A stretch of DNA of 33,957 nucleotides from CAYNSX01 sp964400165 (GTDB lineage Bacteria > Armatimonadota > Hebobacteria > CAYNSX01). The stretch spans positions 1-33,957 of the forward strand of contig CAYNSX010000029.1 of the NCBI GenBank assembly GCA_964400165.1. Reading direction: 5' to 3'. How positions within the stretch are numbered: the stretch's first letter is position 1; each line of letters starts with the position of its first letter. Made by a program: the position numbers and the translations under genes. Shown one piece after another: positions 23,498-32,074 of this stretch. Under the pieces are notes generated by a model. The model searched no databases. It saw only the letters and a list, made by a program, of their open reading frames with translations, and was not told the DNA's origin.

Positions 23498-23745
23498 TCT
23501 CACCCGGCCTCACTCAACCCTCTCCCAGCACTTCGTGCTCCCCTCTCCCAAGTACTTGGGAGAGGGGGAAGGTGGGAGGGTCAGAACTGCAAGATCGCTG
23601 CCCGGGTCAGGAACACCGCCCTCACCCGCCCTGCGCTCCGCTCCGGGCACCCTGCTTCGCCAGGGCTTCGCAGGGCAAGCCCTCTCCTCCTGGCCCCGGC
23701 ACAGCCGGGGCACGGACAGGCGAACTGGGCGAGGGACCCGAGATG
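23498..23745. repeat. Palindromic repeats upstream of the second SLH gene
   Basis: The 393-bp gap 23414-23806 holds CTCACCCGGCC, then AGCACTTCGTGCT and CCCTCTCCCAAG/CTTGGGAGAGGG (about 23501-23568), then the second SLH remnant. CTCACCCGCCCTGCGCTCCG follows with a CCCTGCTTCGCCAGGGC...GCAGGGCAAGCC module and CCCCGGCACAGCCGGGG (about 23621-23710). No intact gene is seen. Confidence 0.75.
23581..23620 (-). pseudogene. Fossil 3' end of an SLH-domain gene (copy 2)
   Basis: Read on the minus strand, 23620-23581 encodes AVFLTRAAILQF followed by TGA, one residue different from the intact SLH C-terminus. As in copy 1, the sequence before Ala is replaced by a CTCACCCGCCC palindromic repeat, at exactly the same codon boundary. 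Confidence 0.75.
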
Positions 23746-23787
23746 ACCCGAGGGATGGAACCCGAAGGCGGCGCCCTCGTCTTTTCA

Positions 23788-23793
23788 GATAAT
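23788..23793 (+). promoter_or_regulatory. Possible -10 box of the eight-gene operon
   Basis: GATAAT matches TATAAT at five of six positions, 13 bases before the ATG at 23807. No -35 match is seen at the usual distance. If used, the leader would be only about seven bases, or translation would begin at the internal GTG (23876). Confidence 0.3.
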
Positions 23794-23806
23794 CAGAGGG
23801 TGTAGT

Positions 23807-25564
23807 ATGGAATATGCCGGCCTGTCCGCCCTGTGGCGTGGGACGCAGGGACGATCTCTGGGTATCGAGCCACGCGTGCGGCGGCGCCGCGCCGTGCGAC
23901 GCCCGCGACGCGCCGGCCTTGCCGGCCTCGCCGTGCTGCTGGCGCTGTCCGGCTGCGCCCAGCAGACGCCGCGCAGCGCAAACTCCCCCGCCCCGACAGC
24001 GCTGCCCCCTGCCGGGCGCGATGCCTTCGTGGACATCACGGCGGCCAGCGGCGTGGATTTCACGCACTCGATTGGGGACGGAAAATTCGACAACCTGGTG
24101 AAGGGGTCGGGCGGCGGGGTGGCACTGCTCGATTACGATCAGGACGGCTGGCTCGACATCTACTTCGTCAACGGCGGGTGGCATCCCGAACTGTGCACCG
24201 GCCCGGCGCCGCGTCCCCTCCCCACGAACCACCTCTATCGCAATGACGGGAACGGCCGCTTCGCGGATGTGACACGCCAGGCGGGCGTCGGCGACACCGG
24301 TTTCGGGATGGGCGTCGCGGTCGGCGACTACGACAACGACGGCTTCCCCGACCTCTATGTGACGAATTACGGGCCGGATGTCCTCTTTCACAACAACCGC
24401 AATGGGACTTTCACCGATGTCACCGCTGCGGCGGGGGTGGGCGATCCGCGCTGCGGGGTCGGCGCCACCTGGCTCGACTATGACCGCGACGGTTTGCTCG
24501 ACTTGTATGTCGGCAATTACATCGTCTTCGACCCTGCCTATCGCGCGTTCTATCCGCCCGATGGGTTCCCGGGCCCGACCTCCTACGCGGGTGAGCGCGA
24601 CACGCTCTACCGCAACTTGGGCAACGGGCGCTTCGCGGATGTCACCGAGGCCGCAGGCCTGGCGCAGTTCGCCAATCGCACGATGGGGCTAGCCGCCTTC
24701 GACGCGAACGACGACGGCTTCCCCGATGTGTATGTCGCCAATGACAAGATGCCCAACACTCTTTTCCTGAATGACGAAGGGAAACACTTCCGGGACGCGG
24801 CCGGGAGCGCGGGCGTGGCGATGAACCACCTCGGCGACGCGACGGGCAGCATGGCGGTGGACTTCGGTGATGTCGATGGGGACGGCTTGCTGGATCTGTA
24901 TGTGTCGGACTCCTCATTCGGGTCCCTCTTCGTAAACGCGGGCGGCGGGCGCTTTGCCGACCGGGTGATGGCCGCCGGCCTGGGCGCGCCCAGCGCACAG
25001 TATGTCGGGTGGGGCGCGTTCTTCTTCGACTACGACAACGACGGCGATCTCGACCTCTTCAAGGCCAACGGCGACCTCTCGCGGCTGTTCGGCCAGGAAG
25101 ACCAGCTGTTCGCCAATGACAGCGCCGGGCACTTCACCGATGTGTCCCGCGAGGCCGGACCGCATTTTGCCCGCGCCTTGATGGGGCGCGGCGCGTGTAC
25201 CGGTGACCTCGACAATGACGGCGACCAAGACCTCGTCATCGTGAATCTCAACAGCCCCGCCGTCGTGCTGCGCAATGATACGGGGTCGCAACGACACTGG
25301 CTGCTGCTCCGGCTGCGCGGGCGCGCCAGCAACGCCGACGGCGTCGGCGCGCGCATCCGGGCGCGCACCGCCGGCCACACGGTCGTCACCGAAAGGCGCA
25401 GCGCCAGTGGCTATCTCTCACAGGGCGACCCGCGCGTGCATCTCGGCCTGGGTGCGGCGACCCAAGTGGACGAACTCGAGATTCGCTGGCCGTCGGGCCG
25501 GGTGCAGACCCTCAAGGCCGTGCCCGCCGACCAGATTCTGGAGGTCGAGGAACCCGATGCGTAG
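23807..25564 (+). CDS. CRTAC1-family lipoprotein (FG-GAP propeller with ASPIC/UnbV domain)
   Basis: A 585-residue extracellular protein. The lipobox ALSGC places the lipidated Cys at residue 50. An internal GTG at codon 24 would give a more standard signal peptide (Cys27), but only the ATG at 23807 has a ribosome-like GAGGG. Seven calcium-type loops of the FG-GAP/VCBS propeller are visible: LDYDQDGWLD, GDYDNDGFPD, LDYDRDGLLD, FDANDDGFPD, GDVDGDGLLD, FDYDNDGDLD and GDLDNDGDQD. Residues about 500-580 form the ASPIC/UnbV domain (GVGARIRARTAGH, RSASGYLSQGDPRVHLGLG, DELEIRWPSGRVQ), giving the CRTAC1 architecture. Family members are surface proteins of mostly unknown role. It is the first gene of the operon and overlaps the next by eight bases. 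Confidence 0.88.
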   Translation: MEYAGLSALWRGTQGRSLGIEPRVRRRRAVRRPRRAGLAGLAVLLALSGCAQQTPRSANSPAPTALPPAGRDAFVDITAASGVDFTHSIGDGKFDNLVKGSGGGVALLDYDQDGWLDIYFVNGGWHPELCTGPAPRPLPTNHLYRNDGNGRFADVTRQAGVGDTGFGMGVAVGDYDNDGFPDLYVTNYGPDVLFHNNRNGTFTDVTAAAGVGDPRCGVGATWLDYDRDGLLDLYVGNYIVFDPAYRAFYPPDGFPGPTSYAGERDTLYRNLGNGRFADVTEAAGLAQFANRTMGLAAFDANDDGFPDVYVANDKMPNTLFLNDEGKHFRDAAGSAGVAMNHLGDATGSMAVDFGDVDGDGLLDLYVSDSSFGSLFVNAGGGRFADRVMAAGLGAPSAQYVGWGAFFFDYDNDGDLDLFKANGDLSRLFGQEDQLFANDSAGHFTDVSREAGPHFARALMGRGACTGDLDNDGDQDLVIVNLNSPAVVLRNDTGSQRHWLLLRLRGRASNADGVGARIRARTAGHTVVTERRSASGYLSQGDPRVHLGLGAATQVDELEIRWPSGRVQTLKAVPADQILEVEEPDA

Positions 25565-26975
25565 GCGCATCCGGCGCACCGCGGCGGCGCTGGTCCTCGT
25601 GGTCGCCGTGCCGGCGGCGACTGTCCTTGCGGGGCTGGTCCCGGGGCGAATGGCGGCCGCCCCGATCCTGCTCTGCTCCCGGGCGCCGGCCAGCACGCCC
25701 GTGACGGCATTCGACGCTATCCCGTGGCAGTACCCCAACGGTTCCGAGGTCGTGGCGCTTACGCCGCCGGGCGGCGCGAGCGTCCGGGTGCTGTCTCACG
25801 GTTTCGACGCCGCGGGCGCTCCCGCCATCTCCGCCGATGGCCGCGCAGCGGCATTCACCGGGCGCCGCGCCGCGTCGGACCGTTGGCGCATCTGGCTGAC
25901 GACGCCGGGCGGCAGACGGCCCCGGGCGCTGACACCGGCGACGCACGACTGCACCGCGCCGCTGTTTCTCGCCGACGGCCGCGTGCTCGCCAGTTGTGCG
26001 GAAGCAGGCGGGGCGTGGAACCTCTTCGCATTCGACTCGCAATCCGGCGCGCCGGAGCAATTGACCTTCGGCGCCGTCCGCGACGGGCCGGGCACTCTGC
26101 TGGCGGATGGGCGAATCCTCTTCGTGCGACAGCGCCTCGACACAGCCGATTCGTGTCAGCACGGGCGCGCGACGCTGATGACCATCCGCCCGGACGGCAC
26201 TGGGCTCGAGTTGTTTTATGGCGACACCGCGCACCCGGCACGGGCGGCCGCGCCGGCCGAGACGCGGGACGGTCGCTTTTGGTTTGTTGAAGATGACGCG
26301 GCGTCGCCGCGGCTCGCGGTGGTGGACGGGCGGAATCCGCTTGACACCTTCCGGCGAGCGGGCGAAGTCAGAGGGGTGGGCGGTCTGTCGCCGGCCGGCG
26401 ATGGCTCGATCGTGGCGGGCGTGCGCGACGAAGTGACGGGCCGGGTGCGCCTCGTGCGCATCAGTCCGGGCGACCCCGTTTCCGCGCAGCCGCTGGTGGC
26501 CGACGCATCGTGGCACTACTTTGAGTCCGCCGCGCCATCGGCAATTGCCGCGAGGCGCCTGACCAGCGTCGTGGACCGCAAAGCCACAACCGGCCGCCTG
26601 CTGTGCTTGGATGTGCGCGATTCCGACCTCGCTGCGCTATTCGCAGCGGATGCTGCGGGGACCCTGCGAGTGCGCGTGCTGCGCGCGACGGACGGGAAGT
26701 CGCTGGGCGATGTGCCAATCGAAGCGGACGGGTCGTTCTATGTCGAAGTGCCGTCGGACACACCCCTACTCCTCGAGCTACTGACGCCCACCGGCGCCCG
26801 CCTGATCCAGACGCACGCGCCGCTGTGGGTGCGCCCGAACGAAACGCGCGGATGCATCGGATGCCATGAGTCGCGCACGCTGGCGCCGCGGAACCGGGCG
26901 CCGCTCGCGGTGCGCCGCGGCCCGGTGCTGCTGGCTGGCTCGAAGGTGGCACTCCCGGAAGGCATCGCGCCATGA
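25557..26975 (+). CDS. HzsA-related exported monoheme protein with TolB-like propeller
   Basis: 472 residues. The ATG at 25557 is preceded by GGAGGTCGAGG and overlaps the CRTAC1 stop by eight bases; a longer in-frame opening inside the CRTAC1 gene is ignored. Residues 1-35 are a signal peptide (ALVLVVAVPAATVLAGL). About 60-345 carry PD40/TolB-like strands (GAPAISADGRAAAFTG, LFLADGRVLASC, TLLADGRILFV). The C-terminal part (about 370-440) has DGSFYVEVPSDTPLLLELL then RPNETRGCIGCHES, with one c-type heme motif CIGCH at 433-437. This pattern matches proteins annotated as related to the hydrazine synthase alpha subunit. Such relatives are widespread in bacteria that do not make hydrazine, so only electron transfer or heme binding is implied. 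Next gene overlaps by four bases. Confidence 0.85.
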   Translation: MRRRIRRTAAALVLVVAVPAATVLAGLVPGRMAAAPILLCSRAPASTPVTAFDAIPWQYPNGSEVVALTPPGGASVRVLSHGFDAAGAPAISADGRAAAFTGRRAASDRWRIWLTTPGGRRPRALTPATHDCTAPLFLADGRVLASCAEAGGAWNLFAFDSQSGAPEQLTFGAVRDGPGTLLADGRILFVRQRLDTADSCQHGRATLMTIRPDGTGLELFYGDTAHPARAAAPAETRDGRFWFVEDDAASPRLAVVDGRNPLDTFRRAGEVRGVGGLSPAGDGSIVAGVRDEVTGRVRLVRISPGDPVSAQPLVADASWHYFESAAPSAIAARRLTSVVDRKATTGRLLCLDVRDSDLAALFAADAAGTLRVRVLRATDGKSLGDVPIEADGSFYVEVPSDTPLLLELLTPTGARLIQTHAPLWVRPNETRGCIGCHESRTLAPRNRAPLAVRRGPVLLAGSKVALPEGIAP

Positions 26976-28936
26976 ATCTGCGGATGCGCATCGGCGGCGG
27001 TCTCGCGGTCCTCGCCGTCGCCGGCACCGGCATGGCCGCGGGGCACCGGTGGGCGGGACAGCATGTGCGCTACTTCACGCACAGCGAGCCGCAAACCCTC
27101 AATTGCATCGCGTGTCACGAGGTGGCCTACGACGGCAGTCTGCGCGACCGCGTGTCACACCCCGTGTATCCGACGCCAGTGGATGTGGCGGTGGCGCCGG
27201 ACGGCGGGTTGCTGTATGTCGCCGCGGAGGACACGCAGCAGTTGTTGGTGGTGCGCCTTGACCGGCGGCAGGTCGAAGCGGCAGTGGACCTGCCCGGGCG
27301 CCCGCAGCGACTGGTCCTGAACGCGGCAGGCGACACGGCGTTCGTCAGTCTGAACGCGCCCGACGGGGTGGCGGAAGTTGATTTGCGCGCGCGGAAGGTG
27401 GTGCGGACATTTGCCGCGGGCGAATCGCCGGTGGGCCTGGCCGTCGCACCGGACGGGCAGCGACTCTTCGTCGCCAATTGGGCGTCCGATGATGTGTCGG
27501 TCATCGACCTGGCCGCCGGGCGAGAGGTCACGCGCCTGGCCGCGGGGCGCGGGCCGCAGGGCCTGGCGGTGACCCGTGACGGCCGGGAACTGGTCGTGGC
27601 GAACCAACTGGCGTGGTCGGCGGCGTATCCCCAAGCACCCGCCGGTGAACTGACCGTCATCGACATCGCCCGCGCGGTGGTCACGCGCCGCATCCGCATT
27701 CCCGATGTGTCGCTGGTCGAGGGCGTCGGCATACTGCCCGACGGCACGGCGCTGGTGGCCGTGGTGCAGACCCGCAATCTCGTGCCGGCGTTGCAGGTGG
27801 CCCGCGGGTGGATCATGAGTTCCGCGGTGGCGCTCGTCGATCTGGGGCGCGGGACGGTGCAGCAGGTGCCGCTCGACGAGATGAACGCCTACTTTGCGGA
27901 CCCGGGGGCGGTGCGCACAACGCCCGACGGCCGCGTCGCCCTGGTCGCGCACAGCGGCGCCGATGTCGTGACGCTGCTCGACCCCGCGCGCCTGCGATCG
28001 CTGCTCGCCGCGACCCCGGCGTCCGCGCGCGACCGCCTGGCGCGCGACTTGGGCGCCAGCGGCCAGTTCGTCACGCGGCGGCTGCCCACGGGGCCCGAGC
28101 CGACTGGCATGGCCATCTCGCCGGACGGGCGATTCGCCTATGTGGCCGACCGGCTGGGCGACTCGATTACCGTACTCGATCTGCAACGCGGGCAGCCGGC
28201 CGGCGCGATCCCGCTCGGGGGCCCGGCCTACCAGACCACGCGGCGACGCGGCGAGCGTCTGTTCACCAGCGGCGCCGGCAGTTTTCAGGGGCAGTTCAGT
28301 TGCCGGAGCTGCCATCCCCGACTGCATGCCGACAACCTGCAATACGACCTGGAGCCCGACGGGCTGGGTCGCAATGTCATCAACAACCGCTCGCTGCTGG
28401 GGGTGCGCGGCACCGGGCCGTTCAAGTGGAACGGCAAGAACACCAGTCTGTACATGCAGGACGGGTTTCGCTTTGCCACCTTCCTCACCCGCACGGAACC
28501 GTTTGGGATGGACGACCAGGTGGCGCTGGCGGCGTTCCTCCAGTCGCTGCAGCCGGAACAAGTGTTCCGCGCCGCGTCGCCGTCTGACTTGACCGCAGGG
28601 CGACGCCGCGGGGAGGCCCTCTTCGAGCGCACGCGCACGACCGATGGGCGCGCGATCCCGGCCGGCAATCGCTGCGTCACCTGTCACCCGGCGCCGCTCT
28701 ACACGGACCGGCGCACCCACGAAATCGGGTCGCAGGGTCCGACCGACACGGGCCGCGCCTTCGACACCGCGCACTTGCGCGGCGTCCGTCATTCGGCGCC
28801 GTATTTGCACGACGGCCGGGCCGCCACGCTCGAAGAGATCTGGACCCGCTTCAATCCGCACGACACGCACGGCGTCACCAACGATCTGACCAAGCAAGAA
28901 TTCAACGACCTCATCGAGTTCGTGAAGGGACTGTAG
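26972..28936 (+). CDS. YVTN-propeller / MauG-type triheme cytochrome c
   Basis: A 654-residue exported hemoprotein. The N-terminal hydrophobic segment (residues 7-24) acts as signal or anchor. The first heme motif CIACH is at 45-49. About 65-415 is a YVTN-type beta propeller (VAVAPDGGLLYVAAED, LAVAPDGQRLFVANW, MAISPDGRFAYVAD). The C-terminal 230 residues are a diheme cytochrome c peroxidase/MauG-like domain with CRSCH (444-448) and CVTCH (568-572), and the typical end HLRGVRHSAPYLHDGRAATL. Such domains reduce peroxide or oxidise a protein or small-molecule partner in the periplasm. The propeller could hold that partner. Joined to the preceding gene by an ATGA overlap; the next gene starts two bases after its stop. 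Confidence 0.88.
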   Translation: MNLRMRIGGGLAVLAVAGTGMAAGHRWAGQHVRYFTHSEPQTLNCIACHEVAYDGSLRDRVSHPVYPTPVDVAVAPDGGLLYVAAEDTQQLLVVRLDRRQVEAAVDLPGRPQRLVLNAAGDTAFVSLNAPDGVAEVDLRARKVVRTFAAGESPVGLAVAPDGQRLFVANWASDDVSVIDLAAGREVTRLAAGRGPQGLAVTRDGRELVVANQLAWSAAYPQAPAGELTVIDIARAVVTRRIRIPDVSLVEGVGILPDGTALVAVVQTRNLVPALQVARGWIMSSAVALVDLGRGTVQQVPLDEMNAYFADPGAVRTTPDGRVALVAHSGADVVTLLDPARLRSLLAATPASARDRLARDLGASGQFVTRRLPTGPEPTGMAISPDGRFAYVADRLGDSITVLDLQRGQPAGAIPLGGPAYQTTRRRGERLFTSGAGSFQGQFSCRSCHPRLHADNLQYDLEPDGLGRNVINNRSLLGVRGTGPFKWNGKNTSLYMQDGFRFATFLTRTEPFGMDDQVALAAFLQSLQPEQVFRAASPSDLTAGRRRGEALFERTRTTDGRAIPAGNRCVTCHPAPLYTDRRTHEIGSQGPTDTGRAFDTAHLRGVRHSAPYLHDGRAATLEEIWTRFNPHDTHGVTNDLTKQEFNDLIEFVKGL

Positions 28937-28938
28937 CG

Positions 28939-30150
28939 ATGCCGCGCCGCCCCGCCGCGTCGTTCTCCCGCTTGCGCCTCGCGCTGCTGCTGGGCATCGC
29001 GGTGGTGTTCGTGGCCGCGGCGCCGGTGCGCCTTCCCGCGACCGCCCGCATCGCACCTCCATCGCTGGTCACCGCGGCCACCGACACCAGCCCGCGCGCG
29101 CCCTATGTCACGCCAGACTCTTCAGCGGGCATCCCCACCGACATTGCCTGGGAAAACTTCACGACCGCCGACGGCCTGCCGTCGGACAAGGTCTTCTGCG
29201 TCCGCATGACGCCGGATGCCGTGTGGGCCGGGACCGACAGCGGGCTGGCCCGCTTCGCAGACGGCCGGTGGCAGACCTTCGGCGTCGGCGACGGCCTGCC
29301 GCACCGGGCGGTGCTGTCGCTCGACTTCGATGCGCGCACGGGCGACCTGTGGGTCGGGACGATGGGCGGTCTAGCGCGCTGGTCGGCCGGGCGGTTCGAT
29401 GTCTTCAACCAACTGAACAGCGGGCTGTCGAACGACTTCGTGCACGCCATCGCCTGCGACCCAGCCACCGGCGAGACCTGGGCGGCGACAGCGATGGGGC
29501 TCTGCCGGTACGCGCCGCGCACGCAGCGCTGGGAAGTGTTCACCGAGCGCAACACCCCGATGCACGAACCGTGGACCTACTCCGTCTCGGTGGACCGGGG
29601 GCGGGTGTATGTCGGCGCCTGGGGGGGCGGCGTGCTCGAGTACGACGAGGGCACGGGCGCTTGGCGCGAATACCGCGATCCCGACAAGGAGATGGAGATT
29701 GACCTGCTGCCCGACGACGGCCCCATCCACGATGTTACCGCCGGAGTCGCGTACCGCGGCGGCGTGCTCTGGCAGGCGACCTACTTCGGGCTGGCCCGAT
29801 ACGACGGGCGCGGCTGGCAGTCCTACACCGCCGCCGATAGCGGATTGGCCAGTGACTTCATCAATTTCGTGCGCGCCGTCGGAACGCAGGCCTGGCTGTG
29901 CACCGACAACGGGCTGACGGTCAGCGACGGCGCCGCTTGGGTGACCTTCCGGCGCAGCGCCGCCGGCCGCAATGTCATCACGCGCCGCGGAATCGCGGGA
30001 AAGACGGCGGCGCATGGGCCCGGCCTCGCGCACAATTTCATCCTCGGCGTGGATGTCCGGGGGACGGAGGTCTGGGTGGCGACGGCGCACGGCATCAGCC
30101 GCGGCCGCATCACGGCCACGGCACTTCCAACACAAAGGACGGTCCGATGA
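28939..30150 (+). CDS. Exported seven-bladed Reg_prop-type propeller protein
   Basis: 403 residues with a signal peptide (LRLALLLGIAVVFVAAAPV). Seven blades of the 'two-component regulator propeller' kind are visible by their W-x-GT..GL motif: VWAGTDSGLARF, LWVGTMGGLARW, TWAATAMGLCRY, VYVGAWGGGVLEY, LWQATYFGLARY, AWLCTDNGLTV and VWVATAHGISR. In hybrid two-component sensors such propellers bind extracellular ligands. Here no membrane helix, kinase or output domain follows, so the protein is a free-standing propeller. No enzymatic residues are recognised. It lies two bases after the MauG-type gene and overlaps the next gene by ATGA. Confidence 0.85.
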   Translation: MPRRPAASFSRLRLALLLGIAVVFVAAAPVRLPATARIAPPSLVTAATDTSPRAPYVTPDSSAGIPTDIAWENFTTADGLPSDKVFCVRMTPDAVWAGTDSGLARFADGRWQTFGVGDGLPHRAVLSLDFDARTGDLWVGTMGGLARWSAGRFDVFNQLNSGLSNDFVHAIACDPATGETWAATAMGLCRYAPRTQRWEVFTERNTPMHEPWTYSVSVDRGRVYVGAWGGGVLEYDEGTGAWREYRDPDKEMEIDLLPDDGPIHDVTAGVAYRGGVLWQATYFGLARYDGRGWQSYTAADSGLASDFINFVRAVGTQAWLCTDNGLTVSDGAAWVTFRRSAAGRNVITRRGIAGKTAAHGPGLAHNFILGVDVRGTEVWVATAHGISRGRITATALPTQRTVR

Positions 30151-30755
30151 CGACAACACGCACCACCATTCCCACCGCATGGCCGTGGCCGCTGGACTCC
30201 CTCTCGGCGGGCGAGCGCGCCGAACTGGAGGCGTTCGGCATCCTGTCGGGGGCCGGCGCGCTCCGCTCCGGGGCCGAGCACCGTAACGGGCAGACCCACT
30301 TGCCCGCGGTCCGTCCGATGAGCGCCGCCGGCGTGCTCAATGAAGCGCACGCGTATTTTCCGACGCCCTCATCGTTCAGCCGCGGGCTGCGCGTGGAATT
30401 GCCCGGCGCGGCGCTGCTGCTCATCTCCGGGACGGCGAGCGTCGACGAGCACGGCGCCACGGTCCACCCCGGCGACTTCCGCGCGCAGTGCTGGCGCACC
30501 TATCGCAACATCACCGAACTGCTGACCGCGCAGGCCGCGACCTGGCGGCACATCGTGCGTTGCTCGTGCTATTTGCGCGACATCGAGCGCGACTATGAGG
30601 AGTTCAATCGCGTGCGGACGGCATTCTTCGGATGGATCGGCCTGGAGACGATGCCTGCGAGCACGGGCATCCAGGCGCGGCTGTGTCGCAGCGACCTGCT
30701 GATTGAAATCGAGGCCCTGGCGGTCGTCCCGCACGCGGAGGCGGGCACAGGATGA
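30147..30755 (+). CDS. Rid-family (YjgF/chorismatase-like) protein
   Basis: A 202-residue cytosolic protein. The ATG at 30147 has AAAGGA upstream and a four-base overlap with the propeller gene. The C-terminal 115 residues form a Rid fold: ISGTASVDEHG (93-103), HPGDFRAQCWRTYRNI (107-122), IVRCSCYLRDIERDYEEFN (136-154) and PASTGIQARLCRSDLLIEIE (170-189). Rid proteins hydrolyse reactive enamines/imines. The version with 'SGTAS...H.GD..AQ...T..NI' and 'QA.LCR.DLLIEIEA' also resembles the C-terminal half of FkbO/Hyg5-type chorismatases, which split chorismate into a benzoate-like acid and pyruvate. The N-terminal 85 residues are unusual for plain RidA. A DAHP synthase two genes on makes a chorismate link attractive, but this remains inference. 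Confidence 0.75.
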   Translation: MTTTRTTIPTAWPWPLDSLSAGERAELEAFGILSGAGALRSGAEHRNGQTHLPAVRPMSAAGVLNEAHAYFPTPSSFSRGLRVELPGAALLLISGTASVDEHGATVHPGDFRAQCWRTYRNITELLTAQAATWRHIVRCSCYLRDIERDYEEFNRVRTAFFGWIGLETMPASTGIQARLCRSDLLIEIEALAVVPHAEAGTG

Positions 30756-32074
30756 ACCGCGTCCTGCGCGGCGGTGTAGCCGTCGCCGGCGTGTGCTTCC
30801 TCGCGGTGGCGGGGGCGACCGCGGGGCGCTACCTCTATGCGCACACGCCGCCCGCCCTGCTGCCCTTCCGGGAGCTGACTCCGGCGCGCGAATTCTTCCG
30901 CACCCGCCCGCTGTGGCGCGGCACGGGCCGGGAGGAGCGCGACCCCGCGGTCGAGCGCGTCCGCATCGGCATCATCGGACCGTTCACCGCCAACCAGATG
31001 GGCGCCGGCGGCGGCAACGCGCCCGCGGTCGGCGACGACCCGATGCTGCCGTACGGCCGCAGTCTGCTCGAAGGGGCGCGCCTGGCGGTCGACGCGGCCA
31101 ACGCCGCGGGCGGCTATCGGGGGCGGCCGTTCGAACTGGTGCTCCGCAGCGATCGGGTGCTCTGGGGGCAGACCAGCAACGAACTCGCCCACTTCAAGTA
31201 TGACGACCGGGTGTGGGCGGTGTTGGGCACGATCAACAGCAATCATGCGCATGTGATGGTCCGGGCGGCGCTGAAGGTCGAGATTCCCATCGTCAATCCC
31301 GGCACGACCGACCCGACGCTGACCGAGCACACGATTCCATGGCTGGTGCGGGTGATGCCCGACGACCGCCAGCAGGCCTACCTGCTGCTGCGCTACTTGT
31401 TCGCCGAGCGCGGGTACACGCGGGTGGTGGTCTTGCGCCGGAACGACCGCGATGCCCGTGCGGGAATGCAAGAGTTCGTGACGGGCGCCGAACGCCTCGG
31501 GCATCCCGTGTTGATGGAATTGCGCTACTTGCCGAATGCGACGGACTTCGGGGACGCCCTGACGCGCCTCGAAGCGCAGCGCCCCGAGGCCATCGTCTTG
31601 TGGGGTGACCCGCCGGACATGGCGCAAATCGTGCGCCAGATCCGCGCGCGCCGGATGGCGGGGGAAATCGCCGGCTTCAGCCGGATGGCGCTGCCGGAGT
31701 TCGCCGAACTGGCGGGCGCGGCCGCAGAGGGTGTCGTGGCCGCGACCGTCTTCAATCCGGAGCAGGCGGGAGCGCGCGGGGAGGCGTTTCGGGCCGCCTA
31801 TCGGGCGCGCTACCAGCGCGAACCCAATGTGTATGCGCGCTTTGCGTACGACGGGGCGGGGCTGATTGTGCAGGCCATCCGAACGGCTGGGCTGAATCGG
31901 ACGCGCATCCGCGACGCGCTGTTTGCCGTCGAGCACTACGATGGGGCTGCGGGTCGGCTGATGTTCGATGCGACCCTGAACAATGTCAGCCCGCCGTGGC
32001 TGGCGCGCCGTCAACGGGGGGAGTGGCACTACTTCCGCCCGACGGCGGACTTCCCCGGAGTGGCCCGCCCGTGA
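30752..32074 (+). CDS. Leu/Ile/Val-type periplasmic substrate-binding protein
   Basis: 440 residues with a signal peptide (GGVAVAGVCFLAVAGATAG). The mature part is a two-lobed type I periplasmic-binding fold of the branched-chain amino-acid/amide group: VRIGIIGPFTANQ (70-82), SLLEGARLAVDAANAAGG, AVLGTINSNHAHVMV, IPIVNPGTTDPTLT, WLVRVMPDDRQQAYLLLRYL, then lobe two to GRLMFDATL. No permease or ATPase of such a transporter is encoded in the visible operon, so it may act as a ligand carrier or sensor rather than for uptake. It overlaps both neighbours by four bases. The 32898 gene is a shortened relative. Confidence 0.85.
   Translation: MNRVLRGGVAVAGVCFLAVAGATAGRYLYAHTPPALLPFRELTPAREFFRTRPLWRGTGREERDPAVERVRIGIIGPFTANQMGAGGGNAPAVGDDPMLPYGRSLLEGARLAVDAANAAGGYRGRPFELVLRSDRVLWGQTSNELAHFKYDDRVWAVLGTINSNHAHVMVRAALKVEIPIVNPGTTDPTLTEHTIPWLVRVMPDDRQQAYLLLRYLFAERGYTRVVVLRRNDRDARAGMQEFVTGAERLGHPVLMELRYLPNATDFGDALTRLEAQRPEAIVLWGDPPDMAQIVRQIRARRMAGEIAGFSRMALPEFAELAGAAAEGVVAATVFNPEQAGARGEAFRAAYRARYQREPNVYARFAYDGAGLIVQAIRTAGLNRTRIRDALFAVEHYDGAAGRLMFDATLNNVSPPWLARRQRGEWHYFRPTADFPGVARP

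Noticed and set aside
25557..26975. A true hydrazine synthase alpha subunit (anammox)
   Set aside because: Only the generic propeller and one terminal CIGCH are present; the beta/gamma subunits and further hemes are missing, and such relatives are common outside anammox bacteria.
27155..29062. A 635-codon minus-strand frame opposite the MauG-type gene
   Set aside because: Antisense shadow; the plus strand has three CxxCH motifs and operon overlaps.
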